A stretch of 64,000 nt of DNA from Undibacterium paludis (lineage in GTDB: Bacteria; Pseudomonadota; Gammaproteobacteria; Burkholderiales; Burkholderiaceae_D): positions 248,001 to 312,000 of the forward strand of contig NZ_JAKZHX010000002.1 in the NCBI RefSeq assembly GCF_022568815.1, written 5' to 3'. This document shows positions 18,609 to 28,290 of the stretch, piece by piece. The notes below the pieces were generated by a model. That model made no database searches. It had not been told where the DNA came from and worked only from the letters and a program-made list of their open reading frames with translations. Position 1 is the first letter of the stretch. Each line of letters begins with the position of its first letter. Position numbers and translations under genes: made by a program.

Positions 18609-19355
18609 TTATATAATTTCTTTTATTTTCTTTTTAAAAGCTTCTTCAGGTGTCATTTCCAGTTGCAGGCCGCTATCTGATAAACGATACACACGATCAC
18701 ACCGGCCTGCCAGTTCAGCATCATGGGTAACGATGACAAAGGCAGTTCCCAGTGTACGTGACAACTCCAGCATCAGGGCGAACACCTGTTGTGCTGTACT
18801 GCCATCAAGATTACCGGTAGGCTCATCTGCCAGCACGCAGGCCGGCCCGGTTACCAGGGCGCGCGCTAAAGCCACACGCTGACGTTCGCCTCCTGACAAT
18901 TCGCCTGGTACATGCTTTACCCTGTGACCCAGACCAACTTTTTCCAATATTGCCTGCGCTGCTGCGCGTGCTTCACTACGCGCCATGCGACGTATCATCA
19001 AGGGCATGGCGACATTATCGATTGCAGAGAATTCCGGCAGCAGATGGTGGAACTGGTAAACGAAACCCAAAGCCTGGTTGCGCAGATTACCGCGTGCAGT
19101 CTCACTTAAGCGTGCCATATCCTGACCTTGCAGGCTTACCGTCCCCTGGCTTGGCGTATCCAGACCACCCAGCAAGTGCAGGAGCGTGGACTTGCCACAA
19201 CCTGATGCGCCGATAATGGCAATACGCTCCCCCTTGTTGACACTGAAATTGATGTCATTGAGTACGCGGACAGCATCAGCCCCTTCAGAAAAAGTTTTGC
19301 CTAACTGATTGCAGGAAATAACACTTTCCGGTTTCATTGTATTGTGATTACTCAT
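18609..19355 (-). CDS. lolD: lipoprotein-releasing ABC transporter ATPase LolD
   Basis: ABC ATPase of 248 aa in the MacB/LolD group that powers extraction of lipoproteins from the inner membrane. Walker A is GASGCGKST near 53-61, the signature is [15 protein letters not shown] near 158, and Walker B is [12 protein letters not shown] near 180. Its start overlaps the end of lolC by eight bases (ATGAGTAA), so translation is coupled. The C-terminal tail is Lys-rich and slightly longer than in E. coli LolD (233 aa). Confidence 0.94.
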   Translation of the reverse strand: MSNHNTMKPESVISCNQLGKTFSEGADAVRVLNDINFSVNKGERIAIIGASGCGKSTLLHLLGGLDTPSQGTVSLQGQDMARLSETARGNLRNQALGFVYQFHHLLPEFSAIDNVAMPLMIRRMARSEARAAAQAILEKVGLGHRVKHVPGELSGGERQRVALARALVTGPACVLADEPTGNLDGSTAQQVFALMLELSRTLGTAFVIVTHDAELAGRCDRVYRLSDSGLQLEMTPEEAFKKKIKEII

Positions 19356-20604
19356 AACGCAGTGCCTCCGCAGGTTTTACGCGTGAAGCACGCCAGCTTG
19401 GGTAGATCGTCGCCAGTAAAGCCAGCGTGACGGCTACCAGACCTATAGTTGACACATCACCGGCTTGCAAGTCCGAAGGCAATGCGCTGATCACATAAAT
19501 ATCTTTTGGTAAAAATTGCACACCAAGCAGATGTTCTATAAACGGCACGATCACATCGATGTTCAATGAAACGATGATTCCCATGATGACCCCGATGGCA
19601 GTACCGGCCAGTCCTACCGTCGCTCCCTGTATGACGAATATCTTCATGATAGAAGCCGGTGAAGCGCCCAATGTACGCAGGATGGCTATATCAGCCTGTT
19701 TATCCGTCACCGTCATCACCAGTGTCGATACCAGGTTAAATGCAGCGACAGCGATAATCATTGTTAAAATGATAAACATCATGGTTTTTTCTGTCTTGAC
19801 TGCAGCAAAATAATTCTTATTTTGCTGGGACCAGTCACGAATGAGCAAGTCACCGGACAATGAACGTGCCAGTTCACGTGCAATTTGTGGCGCTTTCAAC
19901 ATATCCTGTATGCGCAGGCGCAAGCCGGATGGCGCACTGAGACGAAAAAACTTTTGTGCATCATCGATATGCATGAAGGCCATGCCTGAATCGAATTCAT
20001 AATGTCCGGCCTCAAAGACACCAACAACGGTAAACGCCTTCAGACGCGGCACCATACCTGCTGGCGTCATCTGCCCTTCCGGGGCTGCCAGGGTAATTTT
20101 TTCTCCTATGCGTACATGCAGGCTGGCAGCCAGTGCCGAACCCAGGACGATATTGAACTCGCCTGGTTTCAGGTCAGCCCAGTTGCCATATTTGATCTTG
20201 CTTGCCACTTCCGAAACCTTGCTTTCTTCGTCGGGCAAGATTCCGCGCAAAATCACGCCGCGCATCACGTCGTCGCGAATGATCATGGCTTGTCCATCGA
20301 CATAGGGTGCCGTTCCCTTGACAGCAGGATTTCTTTGCACTTCCAGCGCCGTATTCTTCCAGTCTGGCAAGGCGCCGGTAGCGTCAAAGACTTCAACGTG
20401 TGCCAGTACGGACAACATGCGGTCCCTGACTTCTTTCTGGAAGCCATTCATGACAGAAATCACGATAATCAGGGCGGCCACCCCCAGGGTGATACCTGCC
20501 ATGGAAATGAGCGATATAAAAGAAATAAAACTATTCCGGCCACTACGACGGCCAGCCCTGGTATAGCGCAGGCCAACCAGCCATTCAAAAGATAGATTTT
20601 TCAC
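19348..20604 (-). CDS. lolC: lipoprotein-releasing system permease LolC/LolE
   Basis: A 418 aa FtsX-like permease. The N terminus [18 protein letters not shown] precedes the first helix [21 protein letters not shown] large periplasmic domain follows (about 70-270), then three helices, ending in the conserved [13 protein letters not shown]. The reading frame is open to 20706, but homologous proteins begin right before this N terminus, so GTG at 20604 is chosen; the ribosome site is weak. A single permease gene suggests a LolCD or LolFD-type complex. The divergent gene starts 67 bases away. Confidence 0.92.
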   Translation of the reverse strand: MKNLSFEWLVGLRYTRAGRRSGRNSFISFISLISMAGITLGVAALIIVISVMNGFQKEVRDRMLSVLAHVEVFDATGALPDWKNTALEVQRNPAVKGTAPYVDGQAMIIRDDVMRGVILRGILPDEESKVSEVASKIKYGNWADLKPGEFNIVLGSALAASLHVRIGEKITLAAPEGQMTPAGMVPRLKAFTVVGVFEAGHYEFDSGMAFMHIDDAQKFFRLSAPSGLRLRIQDMLKAPQIARELARSLSGDLLIRDWSQQNKNYFAAVKTEKTMMFIILTMIIAVAAFNLVSTLVMTVTDKQADIAILRTLGASPASIMKIFVIQGATVGLAGTAIGVIMGIIVSLNIDVIVPFIEHLLGVQFLPKDIYVISALPSDLQAGDVSTIGLVAVTLALLATIYPSWRASRVKPAEALRYE

Positions 20605-20671
20605 TGCGTTTACACTTGTTATATGAAAGCAGCCAGCAGTTTGCCATACGTTTGCCCTACAATACAGCAAT

Positions 20672-21667
20672 ATGAGCCATTTAGAATTGATTATCCCGTT
20701 TGGCATCCCGCCTGCCAGCCTTGCAAAAGACTTGTTAAAAGAGTTGCATACACCTGCACTGGCAAAACTGCTCGCCTGCTCGAGTAAGCCCGCAGTCCAG
20801 GAAATAGATGAATTTTCCCGTGCATTGAGTCATGAATACTGGCTTGCTGGCCAGTTCCCCCCCGAAAAATCAGCGAACAGCCCGGCCAACAGCTGGGATC
20901 TGATGCAGTCTGCGTCTCAGACACCATCGTCAGGCTATTGGTTCCTATTGCAGCCGGTACACATACATATCGCCAGGGATCATCTGGTCCTGACAGATCA
21001 AAGACGCTTGCATATCGACGAAACCGATGCCCGCGCGCTGTTTGCCGTTGCCGCAGAAAGCTGTGCAGAAATGGGTCTGACCTTATTGTATGGTGACGCC
21101 CACACCTGGTTCTTGCGTGCTGACGCATGGTCAGGCCTGCAGACCGCGACTGTTGACGCCGCCTGTGGCCACAATATTGACATCTGGATGCCCAAAGGCG
21201 AATTTGAGCGAGTCTGGCGCAAGCTGCAAAACGAAATCCAGATGTTGTGGTTTACCAGCGACGTCAATGCCAGACGTGAAATGCAAGGTAAAAAGGCGAT
21301 CAATTCGGTCTGGATATCCAGAGGGGCGAACGCACCCAATTCAGCAGCAAGAAAATATCTTGTCGTACATGACCTGACAAATTTTCTTGGCAACGACACT
21401 TGCATAATTAGCCAACAAACCATACTGCTTGATCACCTGTCTGAAGCCGGGCTCAATAATGATTGGGGCTTATGGCTGGAGCAAATGCACGCGCTTGAAA
21501 AAAAATGCTTCGCTCCCTTGCTTGCCAGTATGAGGAACAAGCAGATCAGCAGCCTGGACATATGGACAAGTGACGCTTGCAGGCTGGTCAGCTTCAAGCT
21601 CAGTACCTGGTCCTTGCGAAAATTCTGGCTCCGCCCCTCATTAAACCATTTATTTTCCATTTCATGA
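20672..21667 (+). CDS. conserved RpfE-type hypothetical protein
   Basis: A 331 aa soluble protein without signal peptide or membrane helices. I recognise no enzymatic motif. Proteins of this kind sit just upstream of recJ in Burkholderiales and Xanthomonadales, where they are named after Xanthomonas RpfE or annotated as phosphoglycerate-mutase-like; neither name proves a function. Trp is frequent (e.g. WSGLQTATVD, WLEQMHALE). Its TGA overlaps the recJ ATG (ATGA, 21664-21667), showing translational coupling with the exonuclease. Confidence 0.75.
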   Translation: MSHLELIIPFGIPPASLAKDLLKELHTPALAKLLACSSKPAVQEIDEFSRALSHEYWLAGQFPPEKSANSPANSWDLMQSASQTPSSGYWFLLQPVHIHIARDHLVLTDQRRLHIDETDARALFAVAAESCAEMGLTLLYGDAHTWFLRADAWSGLQTATVDAACGHNIDIWMPKGEFERVWRKLQNEIQMLWFTSDVNARREMQGKKAINSVWISRGANAPNSAARKYLVVHDLTNFLGNDTCIISQQTILLDHLSEAGLNNDWGLWLEQMHALEKKCFAPLLASMRNKQISSLDIWTSDACRLVSFKLSTWSLRKFWLRPSLNHLFSIS

Positions 21668-23355
21668 CCCGCATTACCGTACGCCCTTGTCCATTCCGTG
21701 AATCCGAAATGTTGCGCCAAAGTGGCTTGCATCCTGTGCTGGCGCGCCTGTATGCGTCGCGCGGCGCCAGTGCAGAGAAAGAACTGAGTACAGAACTCAG
21801 TGCCATGCTGCCACCTGCAGGCTTGTTACATATAGACAGTGCAGCACAATTTCTGGCAGACGCCATCGCCGCCAGGAAAAAACTGGTGATCGTTGCCGAC
21901 TACGACTGTGACGGAGCAACCGCCTGCGCAGTTGGCCTGCGTGGCTTGCGCATGCTCGGAGCTGTCGTTGATTACATCGTGCCAAACCGTTTCGAGTACG
22001 GTTATGGCCTGACACCCGAAATCGTCGCGTTGACGCAAAGAGAGAAGTCGCCCGATGTCATTGTCACTGTCGACAACGGTATTGCCAGTGTCGATGGCGT
22101 CGCCGCAGCCAATACTCAAGGCATCGCCGTTGTTGTTACCGATCACCACCTGCCCGGCGATCAATTGCCTGACGCTGCCGTCATCGTCAATCCCAACCAG
22201 CCGCACTGCAACTTCCCCAGCAAAAACCTGGCTGGTGTCGGCGTCATGTTTTATGTCCTGTTGGCTCTACGGGCTGAACTGCGGCAACGTGGCGTATTCG
22301 ATCAGCAATCGCAGCCCAAGCTTGACACCTTGCTAGACCTGGTCGCGCTAGGCACCGTCGCTGACGTGGTCAAGCTCGATGCCAACAACCGCATCCTGGT
22401 CGCGCAGGGCTTAAAACGTATGCGTGCAGGCCGCATGTGTCCAGGTATTGCTGCCCTGTTCCGCGTGGCCGGGCGTGAGCCACACAACGCCAGCCCCTTT
22501 GACCTAGGTTTTGCGCTTGGCCCCAGGCTGAATGCCGCTGGTCGACTGGCCGATATGTCTCTGGGCATAGAATGCCTGACTACCGATGATGAGGGGCGCG
22601 CCTGGCAAATTGCCCAGGACCTTAACGGTATCAACGCAGACCGCAAAGACATAGAACGCGAAATGCAGGACGTGGCTCTATTGCATCTTGATGATTTCCA
22701 GGCGCAGGACAGCAATACCATTACCGTATTTGACGAGAGCTGGCACCAGGGCGTGATAGGCATCGTGGCCTCCCGGCTCAAGGATAAATTTTACCGCCCC
22801 ACCATCACCTTTGCACCCGGTGGCGATGGCCTGATCAAAGGGTCTGGTCGCTCCATCCCTGGCTTCCATCTGCGTGACGCGCTGGATTTGGTATCAAAGC
22901 ATGCACCAAACCTGATACAGAAATTCGGTGGACATGCGATGGCAGCGGGCCTGACCTTGCGTGCAGAAGATTTCACCTCATTCCAGCTGGCATTTGAAGC
23001 TGTCGGCAAGAGCTGGCTGCAGGCGCATCAACTGGAGCGTATCGTTGAAACCGATGGAGCGCTGGAAGAGGCTTATTTCACGACCGACTTTATCCGCCTG
23101 CTTGATACGCAGGTGTGGGGGCAAGGTTTCCCGCCACCGATTTTCTGTGATGATTTCAAACTGATTTCACAAAGAATTTTAAAAGAAAGACATTTGAAAC
23201 TGGTGCTGGAAAAGAACAAGCTCAGGTACGATGCCATCTGGTTTGGTCATACGGCCAGTTTGCCAGAAAACGTACGTGTAGCCTTTCGCCTTGATGCCAA
23301 TGAATATAATGGCGTAACCAAGGTGCAATTACTGGTGGAGCACATAGATTTTTAA
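21664..23355 (+). CDS. recJ: single-stranded-DNA-specific exonuclease RecJ
   Basis: 5'-3' exonuclease of 563 aa in the DHH phosphoesterase family, used in recombination and mismatch repair. Motifs seen are VIVADYDCDGATA near 74-86, VTVDNGIAS near 132, VTDHHLPGD near 155-163 (DHH), ALGTVADVVKLD near 230, and the DHHA1 region with GRSIPGFHLRDAL and FGGHAMAAGL near 395-425. ATG 21664 is chosen over an earlier in-frame ATG (21577) because it overlaps the preceding stop and gives the usual length. Confidence 0.96.
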   Translation: MTRITVRPCPFRESEMLRQSGLHPVLARLYASRGASAEKELSTELSAMLPPAGLLHIDSAAQFLADAIAARKKLVIVADYDCDGATACAVGLRGLRMLGAVVDYIVPNRFEYGYGLTPEIVALTQREKSPDVIVTVDNGIASVDGVAAANTQGIAVVVTDHHLPGDQLPDAAVIVNPNQPHCNFPSKNLAGVGVMFYVLLALRAELRQRGVFDQQSQPKLDTLLDLVALGTVADVVKLDANNRILVAQGLKRMRAGRMCPGIAALFRVAGREPHNASPFDLGFALGPRLNAAGRLADMSLGIECLTTDDEGRAWQIAQDLNGINADRKDIEREMQDVALLHLDDFQAQDSNTITVFDESWHQGVIGIVASRLKDKFYRPTITFAPGGDGLIKGSGRSIPGFHLRDALDLVSKHAPNLIQKFGGHAMAAGLTLRAEDFTSFQLAFEAVGKSWLQAHQLERIVETDGALEEAYFTTDFIRLLDTQVWGQGFPPPIFCDDFKLISQRILKERHLKLVLEKNKLRYDAIWFGHTASLPENVRVAFRLDANEYNGVTKVQLLVEHIDF

Positions 23356-23397
23356 GTGCCGTGTAAGTGCCGTTAAGTACTTGATGCTTGATGAAAT

Positions 23398-24138
23398 TTA
23401 TCTCATCAGGAAATTCTCCACATGACGCGACAGCAGATTGATATTACGCTCAAATTTCACCATCGCGATTCCCTCCATCTGACCCGATGCAGGCATTTCA
23501 AAACTGTGGTTACCCTCAAGGGTGACAATACTGAGCTTGCCGGTAGCCACAGAAGCAAGGCGATACAGCGTCGGTAAGTCGCAATACGGGTCCTGGTCGC
23601 CGGCAAGCATCAGGACTGGTCGTCGTTCTTTTATCAGATCAGGATAGTGCCCCTTCGCCTCGCTTGGTATCTCGTTCTGATTGGCACCGGCAGATGCCTT
23701 GCACAAGGGTGTCAGCAGGATGCAACGGTACAAGTCGGTTTCTTCAGAAAACAATCTCCAGGCAACAATAGAACCGAACGATTTACCACCCACAGAAATC
23801 CTTTTCTGGTCGACGCATTCCTCCACTCTCACCATGTCCAGTACCATGCGGATATCATCAAGCTCTGTGGACAGGTCAGGTGATGGTTCGCCAAGGAGTG
23901 CATCGGTAGTATAAAACGCCCAGTTAAATCTGTAGACAGCAAATCCCTGTGATAGCAGATAATTCGCCAACTGAGCAAGGACCGGACGAAGCAGGTCATA
24001 TCTCAAGCCCGGGGCCAGTATCAATGCCGGATATGGTCCCTGGCCCGGCGGAATCTGGACAAGGACTTCAAGCTGTCTGCCATCGCTTCTTATGATTTTT
24101 TTGATTGCGTCAGGCGATGTATTGACAATTAAACTCAT
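23398..24138 (-). CDS. alpha/beta hydrolase, dienelactone/KANSL3-Tex30-like
   Basis: A cytoplasmic protein of about 246 aa. The alpha/beta hydrolase fold shows in ALILAPGLRYD near 36, VGGKSFGSIVAWRLF near 115 with the nucleophile Ser in GKSFG, DQDPYC near 182 (acid) and GNHSFEMP near 205 (His), so a full Ser-Asp-His triad is likely. The substrate is unknown. Candidate starts at 24174 and 24183 would add up to 15 residues; no clear ribosome site separates them. It converges on recJ and diverges from dppA. Confidence 0.75.
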   Translation of the reverse strand: MSLIVNTSPDAIKKIIRSDGRQLEVLVQIPPGQGPYPALILAPGLRYDLLRPVLAQLANYLLSQGFAVYRFNWAFYTTDALLGEPSPDLSTELDDIRMVLDMVRVEECVDQKRISVGGKSFGSIVAWRLFSEETDLYRCILLTPLCKASAGANQNEIPSEAKGHYPDLIKERRPVLMLAGDQDPYCDLPTLYRLASVATGKLSIVTLEGNHSFEMPASGQMEGIAMVKFERNINLLSRHVENFLMR

Positions 24139-24372
24139 ATGTCTGGCTATGATTGAATTTTTGTTGGAAGGCATGCTTGACAATTCTCATTTGAGAGTTA
24201 TGTCCCATGGTGATTACTGTAAGGAAATGGATAGCATGCATCATATTCGCAACACGCTACAAAACTTCTTTGAAAGAAAACCGCCCCACTTCCAACAAGG
24301 CTTGATTGGCTAATTTAATTTCAAAATTTTCTTTGGCTTTGTAACAAAATAATACAAATATTGTCGAATTGC

Positions 24373-24395
24373 TGCACAATACAAAAGTCTGTGCA
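24373..24395. promoter_or_regulatory. dyad upstream of dppA, possible operator
   Basis: TGCACA (24373-24378) and TGTGCA (24390-24395) form a perfect inverted repeat with an 11-base spacer, 65 to 87 bases ahead of the dppA start. The arrangement resembles a dimeric regulator site; the regulator is not identified. Confidence 0.35.
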
Positions 24396-24459
24396 AATTG
24401 GCTGTGGCACAATCGGCTTGTCGTTTTTTACTGGTACTTGTTCACTGTGGAGAGTCTGG

Positions 24460-26079
24460 ATGAAAAAAGGTAACTGGATGTTGAAGGCTGGTTCTTTGGC
24501 AATTTTGGGTGCATTCCTCGGCGCACATGCCGGCGCTGCAATGGCGGCAAAGACCTTGGTATTTTGCTCTGAGGGCAGCCCCGAAGGTTTTAACCCGCAG
24601 TTTTTTACCACGGGTACTACGGCGGATGCAGGTTCGGTCCCCATGTATAACCGCCTGGTGGAAATGGAAACCGGTACGACAAACATCACCCCGGCACTGG
24701 CAGAGTCCTGGGATATTTCTGCCGATGGCCTGACCTATACCTTCAAGCTGCGCAAAGGTGTCAAGTTTCACAGCAATGCCAGATTCAAACCCAGTCGTGA
24801 CATGAATGCGGATGACATCTTGTTCAGCTACTACCGCATGGCAGATGAAAATCATCCATTTCACAAGAATACTCCCGGCCAGACCTACGCCTATTTTCAG
24901 GATTTGGGTATAGCCAAAATTGTCGACAAACTTGAAAAAGTCGATGACATGACCGTGCGCTTCAAACTCAAACGCCAGGAAGCCCCTTTTCTGGCAACGC
25001 TGACGATGGATTTCATGTCAGTACATTCCGCTGAATATGCTGAAAAAATGAAAGCTGCCGGCACACCGGACCTGATCGATAAAGAAATCATCGGCACAGG
25101 TGCATTCCAGTTTGTGTCTTACCAAAAAGACGCCATCATCCGCTATAAGGCTCATGATGGCTACTGGGATGGACGTCCCAAAATTGATAATCTTGTGTAT
25201 GCCATTACACCAGATGCATCTGTCCGCTATGCAAAATTGAAGGCTGGCGAATGCCATGTCATGGCCCTGCCCAAACCGGCAGATGTCGAGTTGATGAAAA
25301 GCGACCCCAATATCAAGCTGCTTTCTCAGCAAGGTTTGAACATTGGCTATGTCGGCTTTAACGTAGAGAAAAAACCTTTCGACAACAAGCTGGTGCGCCA
25401 GGCGCTTAATCTTGCAGTAGATCGTGCGGCCATACTCAAATCTGTCTATGCAGGTACCGGACAGATTGCCAAAAATGTCATCCCGCCAACCATGTGGTCA
25501 TATAACGACAAGGTCAAAGAATACCCTTATGACCTGGCCAAGGCTAAGGAATTGATGGCCAAGGCAGGTTATCCAAACGGTGTTGATGTTGAACTCTGGT
25601 ACTTGCCGGTTTCGCGTCCTTACAACCCAGATGGCAAACGCATGGCCGAGCTGATACAGGCAGACTGGGCAAAGATCGGTGTCAAGACCAAGCTGACCAC
25701 TTATGAATGGACAGAGTATAAAAAACGCAGCAAGACAGGTGAGCAACACTCGATGATGTTTGGCTGGTCCGGGGACAATGGTGACCCGGATAATTTTTTT
25801 GAACCAATTTTGGGATGCGAAGCTGTCAAGGGCGGTGGCAATATTCCAAGGTGGTGCAACAAGGATTATGAAAGCCTGATTCAGAAAGCCAAACTGACTC
25901 CCAAACAGGCGGAAAGGGCGAAGCTGTACGAGCAGGCACAGGAAATCGTGCGCGAAGAAGCACCATTACTGTTACTGGCACATTCTTTGCGTTACACACC
26001 GGTACGCAAGAACGTGATCGGCTTCAAAATGGATTCCACAGCGCATCATTACTTCAAAAAAGTAGATCTGGATAAATAA
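24460..26079 (+). CDS. dppA: peptide ABC transporter substrate-binding protein DppA
   Basis: Periplasmic solute-binding protein of 539 aa (SBP_bac_5 family) that captures di- or oligopeptides. The signal peptide has a Lys start, a hydrophobic core and cleavage near GAAMAA (residue 29). KTLVFCSEGSPEGFNPQFF opens the mature part and is characteristic of DppA; ESWDISADGLTYTFKLRKGV follows. ATG 24460 with GGAGAG upstream is the start; the open frame to 24361 has no support. It heads the dpp operon. A stem-loop after it may raise its level over the permeases. Confidence 0.93.
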   Translation: MKKGNWMLKAGSLAILGAFLGAHAGAAMAAKTLVFCSEGSPEGFNPQFFTTGTTADAGSVPMYNRLVEMETGTTNITPALAESWDISADGLTYTFKLRKGVKFHSNARFKPSRDMNADDILFSYYRMADENHPFHKNTPGQTYAYFQDLGIAKIVDKLEKVDDMTVRFKLKRQEAPFLATLTMDFMSVHSAEYAEKMKAAGTPDLIDKEIIGTGAFQFVSYQKDAIIRYKAHDGYWDGRPKIDNLVYAITPDASVRYAKLKAGECHVMALPKPADVELMKSDPNIKLLSQQGLNIGYVGFNVEKKPFDNKLVRQALNLAVDRAAILKSVYAGTGQIAKNVIPPTMWSYNDKVKEYPYDLAKAKELMAKAGYPNGVDVELWYLPVSRPYNPDGKRMAELIQADWAKIGVKTKLTTYEWTEYKKRSKTGEQHSMMFGWSGDNGDPDNFFEPILGCEAVKGGGNIPRWCNKDYESLIQKAKLTPKQAERAKLYEQAQEIVREEAPLLLLAHSLRYTPVRKNVIGFKMDSTAHHYFKKVDLDK

Positions 26080-26091
26080 AGTGCCGGATGC

Positions 26092-26141
26092 GTGGTACCT
26101 GATTGCGTTTCTTTGCAAAGAGGCACGCAATAAGGTGCCAC
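26092..26141 (+). other. large stem-loop between dppA and dppB
   Basis: The 16-base arm at 26092-26107 (GTGGTACCTGATTGCG) pairs with 26126-26141 (CGCAATAAGGTGCCAC), 14 of 16 positions matching. The loop contains a further short pairing, TCTTTGCAAAGA. No run of Ts follows, so an mRNA-stabilising or partial-attenuation element is more likely than a full terminator. Confidence 0.6.
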
Positions 26142-26228
26142 TATCTTTATCTTGCATGCCAACTTGCACCTTGATCTTGCCTTTCGCGTCAGGATCGCCG
26201 TTTTTGAAAAGTTTTAAAAGGGTCATTA

Positions 26229-27233
26229 ATGCTGGGTTTTATCCTGAGACGCCTGGGGGTAGTCATCCCCACCTTTATCGGCATCACCTTATTGGTTTTT
26301 TCCCTGATTCACCTGATACCCGGTAACGTCGTTGAAGCCATGACTGGTGAGCGTGGCATGGACGCCGAACGCTATGCCAGCCTGATGCATCTGTATGGCC
26401 TGAACCAACCCCTGTATCAGCAATATCTGTCTTATCTGGGCAAGGTTCTCCAGGGTGACCTTGGTCGCTCCATCATTACACAAGAATTGGTCAGTAAAGA
26501 ATTTTTCACCCTGTTTCCGGCAACCCTGGAACTATCCCTGTGCGCCATCGTGTTTGCGGTCATCATCGGCTTGCCAGCCGGCATAGTAGCGGCACTGAAG
26601 CGCAATACCTTTCTTGATTACTCTGTCATGGGTGCATCGCTGACTGGTTACTCCATGCCCATCTTCTGGTGGGCTCTGCTGCTTATCCTGATGTTTTCAG
26701 TCACATTGGGCTGGACTCCGGTATCAGGACGCATTGATATTTTGTTTGACTTGCCGCCGGTAACCGGTCTGATGCTGGTCGACAGCCTGCTGTCCGGCGA
26801 AGAAGGTGCTTTCAAGTCAGCCGTGATGCACCTGATCCTGCCAGCCGTCGCGCTGGGTACCATTCCACTGGCGGTTATTGCCCGCATGACGCGCTCGGCC
26901 ATGCTGGAAGTGCTGAAAGAAGACTATGTCCGCACCGCACGTGCCAAAGGCATGTCATGGATGCGGGTGGTCTGGGTACACGCCTTGCGCAATGCCCTGA
27001 TACCTGTCATCACCGTCATCGGCATGCAGGTTGGCACTCTGCTGGCTGGGGCAATTCTGACAGAAACCATATTTTCCTGGCCCGGCATAGGGAAGTGGCT
27101 GATCGAAGCCATACAAAGACGTGATTACCCTACCGTTCAAGGCGGCATTCTGCTTATTGCTACTATAGTCATTACAGTCAATCTGATCGTTGATGTCTTG
27201 TACGGCATCATCAATCCACGAATACGTCATTGA
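26229..27233 (+). CDS. dppB: peptide ABC transporter permease DppB
   Basis: Inner-membrane permease of 334 aa with six predicted helices. The N terminus LGFILRRLGVVIPTFIGITL and the early DLGRSI loop are typical of DppB. The EAA loop for the ATPase contact reads VRTARAKGMSWMRVVWVHALR near 233. It follows dppA after 149 bases that hold a stem-loop and is followed by dppC after 58 bases. Confidence 0.94.
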   Translation: MLGFILRRLGVVIPTFIGITLLVFSLIHLIPGNVVEAMTGERGMDAERYASLMHLYGLNQPLYQQYLSYLGKVLQGDLGRSIITQELVSKEFFTLFPATLELSLCAIVFAVIIGLPAGIVAALKRNTFLDYSVMGASLTGYSMPIFWWALLLILMFSVTLGWTPVSGRIDILFDLPPVTGLMLVDSLLSGEEGAFKSAVMHLILPAVALGTIPLAVIARMTRSAMLEVLKEDYVRTARAKGMSWMRVVWVHALRNALIPVITVIGMQVGTLLAGAILTETIFSWPGIGKWLIEAIQRRDYPTVQGGILLIATIVITVNLIVDVLYGIINPRIRH

Positions 27234-27291
27234 CAAAGACGATTTGTCTATCATTTCCCAGCCTCGAACCCAGATTTGTGATGACACCACC

Positions 27292-28218
27292 ATGAGCAAC
27301 CAAACTTCACCCTTGCAAGTTGGCAATACCATGCTGCCACCCCATCCCTTGCTTGAATTCTGGCATTATTTCAGGCAAAACCGTGGTGCTGTTATTGGTC
27401 TGGTGCTGGTTGCCGTACTTTGTTTGTGCGCACTGTTTGCTGACTGGATAGCACCACATTCACCGATAGAGCAATACCGCGACGCCACTTTGACTCCCCC
27501 TGCCTGGACAGCCAATGGCAGCAGCAAATTCCTGCTAGGTACTGATCCGGTCGGTCGTGACATCCTGTCGCGGCTGATTCATGGTTCCCGCCTGTCTCTG
27601 ATCATTGGACTGGTGTCAGTCAGCCTGTCCATGGGCATAGGTGTAACCCTGGGCCTGATTGCCGGTTTTTCGCGCAGCTGGACAGGACGGTTTGCACGCA
27701 TGCTGGAAACCATCATCATCCGTCTCATGGATATTTTGCAGGCCCTGCCCAGCCTGTTGCTGGCGATTGCTGTCGTCGCCATCCTGGGACCAGGCTTGAT
27801 GAATGCCATGTATGCCATTGCCATTGTCCTCATGCCCTCTTACGCCAGGCTGACCAGGGCTGCCGTCAGTGGCGAGCTGCACAAGGATTATGTGAATGCA
27901 TCACGCATAGCCGGTGCCGGTAATCTGCGCCTGATGTTCAACTGCGTCTTGCCAAATTGTGCAGCCCCTATCATCGTACAGGCTACTCTGGGATTCTCGA
28001 CGGCGATTCTTGATGCGGCAGCACTTGGCTTTCTGGGCCTGGGAGCACAGCCCCCAACCCCGGAATGGGGCTCGATGCTGGCAAGCGCAATGGAATTTAT
28101 ACAAAGTGCATGGTGGGTAGTAACCTTCCCCGGCCTGGCAATATTGATTTCTGTACTCGCATTCAATTTGATGGGGGATGGCCTGCGCGATGCACTTGAC
28201 CCCAAACTGAAGCGCTGA
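27292..28218 (+). CDS. dppC: peptide ABC transporter permease DppC
   Basis: Inner-membrane permease of 308 aa. The N-terminal OppC_N segment FWHYFRQNRGAVIGLVLVAV contains the first helix, then LLGTDPVGRDILSRLIHGSR near 82, a hallmark of DppC. The EAA loop is YVNASRIAGAGNLRLMFNCVL near 200. The frame is open to 27190, overlapping dppB; ATG 27292 (MSNQTSP) gives the normal length. With DppB it forms the membrane channel. Confidence 0.93.
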   Translation: MSNQTSPLQVGNTMLPPHPLLEFWHYFRQNRGAVIGLVLVAVLCLCALFADWIAPHSPIEQYRDATLTPPAWTANGSSKFLLGTDPVGRDILSRLIHGSRLSLIIGLVSVSLSMGIGVTLGLIAGFSRSWTGRFARMLETIIIRLMDILQALPSLLLAIAVVAILGPGLMNAMYAIAIVLMPSYARLTRAAVSGELHKDYVNASRIAGAGNLRLMFNCVLPNCAAPIIVQATLGFSTAILDAAALGFLGLGAQPPTPEWGSMLASAMEFIQSAWWVVTFPGLAILISVLAFNLMGDGLRDALDPKLKR

Positions 28219-28290
28219 CTGAACTACTAACTGATGCACTAACGGAAGCGTCCAGTGCTGCCTGAATAATCACAGGACCATGACATCACT

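Noticed and set aside
20002..20595. 197-codon forward open frame
   Set aside because: It is antisense to lolC; the composition looks like a shadow of a membrane protein gene.
26081..26326. 81-codon forward open frame between dppA and dppB
   Set aside because: It is occupied by a stem-loop and runs into dppB out of frame.
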